Origin: Sulfurospirillum sp.
GTDB taxonomy: Bacteria; Campylobacterota; Campylobacteria; Campylobacterales; QNZT01
Assembly: GCA_003978405.1 (NCBI GenBank)
Contig: QNZU01000074.1
Span: forward strand, 1-7,883
DNA length: 7,883 nt
Direction: 5' to 3'
Shown: piece after piece, positions 7,406 through 7,883 of the stretch
How the letters are laid out: each line of letters begins with the position of its first letter
How positions within the stretch are numbered: position 1 is the stretch's first letter
Made by a program: the position numbers and the translations under genes
Notes under the pieces: model-generated
Database searches by the model: none
Seen by the model: the letters and a program-made list of their open reading frames with translations, nothing else
What the model was told of the DNA's origin: nothing

Positions 7406-7875
7406 TATTTTCCTTGTAGCTCTTTTAGTTTCTCTTTAACTGCTTCTGCATGACCTTTGACTTTGACTTTATCCCAAGCAGCGGCGATTTTTCCATCAGG
7501 ATCTATGATATATGTAGTTCTTACAACTCCCATATACTCTCTGCCGTAATTTTTCTTAAGCTTCCACACATCATAAGCTTCACAAACACTTTTCTCTTCA
7601 TCTGCTAAAAGTGTGATTTTGAGTCCTTTTTTCTCTATAAAATTTCGGTGTTTTTTAGGACTATCAGGACTCACTCCCAAAATGATCGCATCTAGTGCTT
7701 CAAAATCCGGCAACTCTTCACTAAAATCTATCGCTTCAGTGGTACATCCAGGAGTATTATCTTTTGGATAAAAATACAAAACAATCCACTTCCCCAACAA
7801 ATCTCTTAGACAAATCTCTGTCTCATCTTGGTTTGGCAGACAAAAATCCGGTGCCTTAGTTCCAACTTCTAACAT
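7405..7875 (-). CDS. bcp: Thioredoxin-dependent peroxiredoxin, Bcp/PrxQ family
   Basis: Thiol peroxidase that reduces hydrogen peroxide and organic or lipid hydroperoxides in the cytoplasm, normally recharged by thioredoxin. The 156 residues are full family length (E. coli Bcp has 156). AhpC/TSA fold: the APDFCLPNQD start, VLYFYPKDNTPGCTTEA with peroxidatic C44, ILGVSPDSPKKHRNF at 65-79, and RTTYIIDPDGKI near 119-130 containing the conserved arginine. E. coli Bcp has its resolving cysteine five residues after the peroxidatic one; here that position is I49. Other cysteines are C12, C22 and C98, so the protein is either 1-Cys or uses an atypical partner. The ATG at 7875 gives a canonical N-terminus; only 8 nt of upstream sequence (AT-rich) are present, so its promoter and ribosome site are outside or at the edge. 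It is the first gene of the block visible here and overlaps queH by 1 nt. Confidence 0.95.
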   Translation of the reverse strand: MLEVGTKAPDFCLPNQDETEICLRDLLGKWIVLYFYPKDNTPGCTTEAIDFSEELPDFEALDAIILGVSPDSPKKHRNFIEKKGLKITLLADEEKSVCEAYDVWKLKKNYGREYMGVVRTTYIIDPDGKIAAAWDKVKVKGHAEAVKEKLKELQGK

Positions 7876-7883
7876 ATTTATTC

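Overview
The window is a single, tightly packed minus-strand gene block from a low-GC bacterium. Reading in the direction of transcription (from high to low coordinates) it holds bcp, queH, fabZ, lpxA, clpX, mreB, mreC and the first ~61% of carB, which runs off the left edge. Gene content (lipid A synthesis, so Gram-negative), AT-rich codon use and the order fabZ-lpxA-clpX-mreB-mreC with carB close by point to Campylobacterota (Epsilonproteobacteria), probably an environmental Sulfurimonas/Sulfurovum-like lineage. From memory, Campylobacter jejuni has nearly the same order. The exact genus cannot be read from this sequence.

Right part (6320-7883): a peroxiredoxin (bcp) and the epoxyqueuosine reductase queH, joined by a TAATG stop/start overlap. 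QueH has a C-terminal extension encoded by an unusually AT-rich stretch. Middle (3833-6289): fabZ and lpxA, which together control the hydroxyacyl-ACP pool and its first use in lipid A; they also share a TAATG junction. They are followed by clpX, which overlaps lpxA by 11 nt. Left (2044-3823): mreB and mreC of the rod-shape machinery, overlapping by 8 nt, with no mreD after them. After a 44-nt gap comes carB (1-1999), the large subunit of carbamoyl-phosphate synthetase, probably with its own promoter in the gap.

No stretch longer than 44 nt lacks a gene. The only non-coding sequence is 2000-2043, 3824-3832, 6290-6319 and 7876-7883. No tRNA, rRNA, IS element, CRISPR, long repeat or intrinsic terminator was seen. 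Together the genes look like one housekeeping operon that links membrane and lipid A synthesis, protein quality control and cell shape, with a redox enzyme and a tRNA-modification enzyme at the promoter-proximal end. Two genes use non-ATG starts (TTG for fabZ, GTG for mreB), each backed by a well-placed Shine-Dalgarno. I found no convincing previously undescribed system; the least ordinary items are the QueH C-terminal extension, the missing usual resolving cysteine in Bcp, and the start-codon and overlap architecture.
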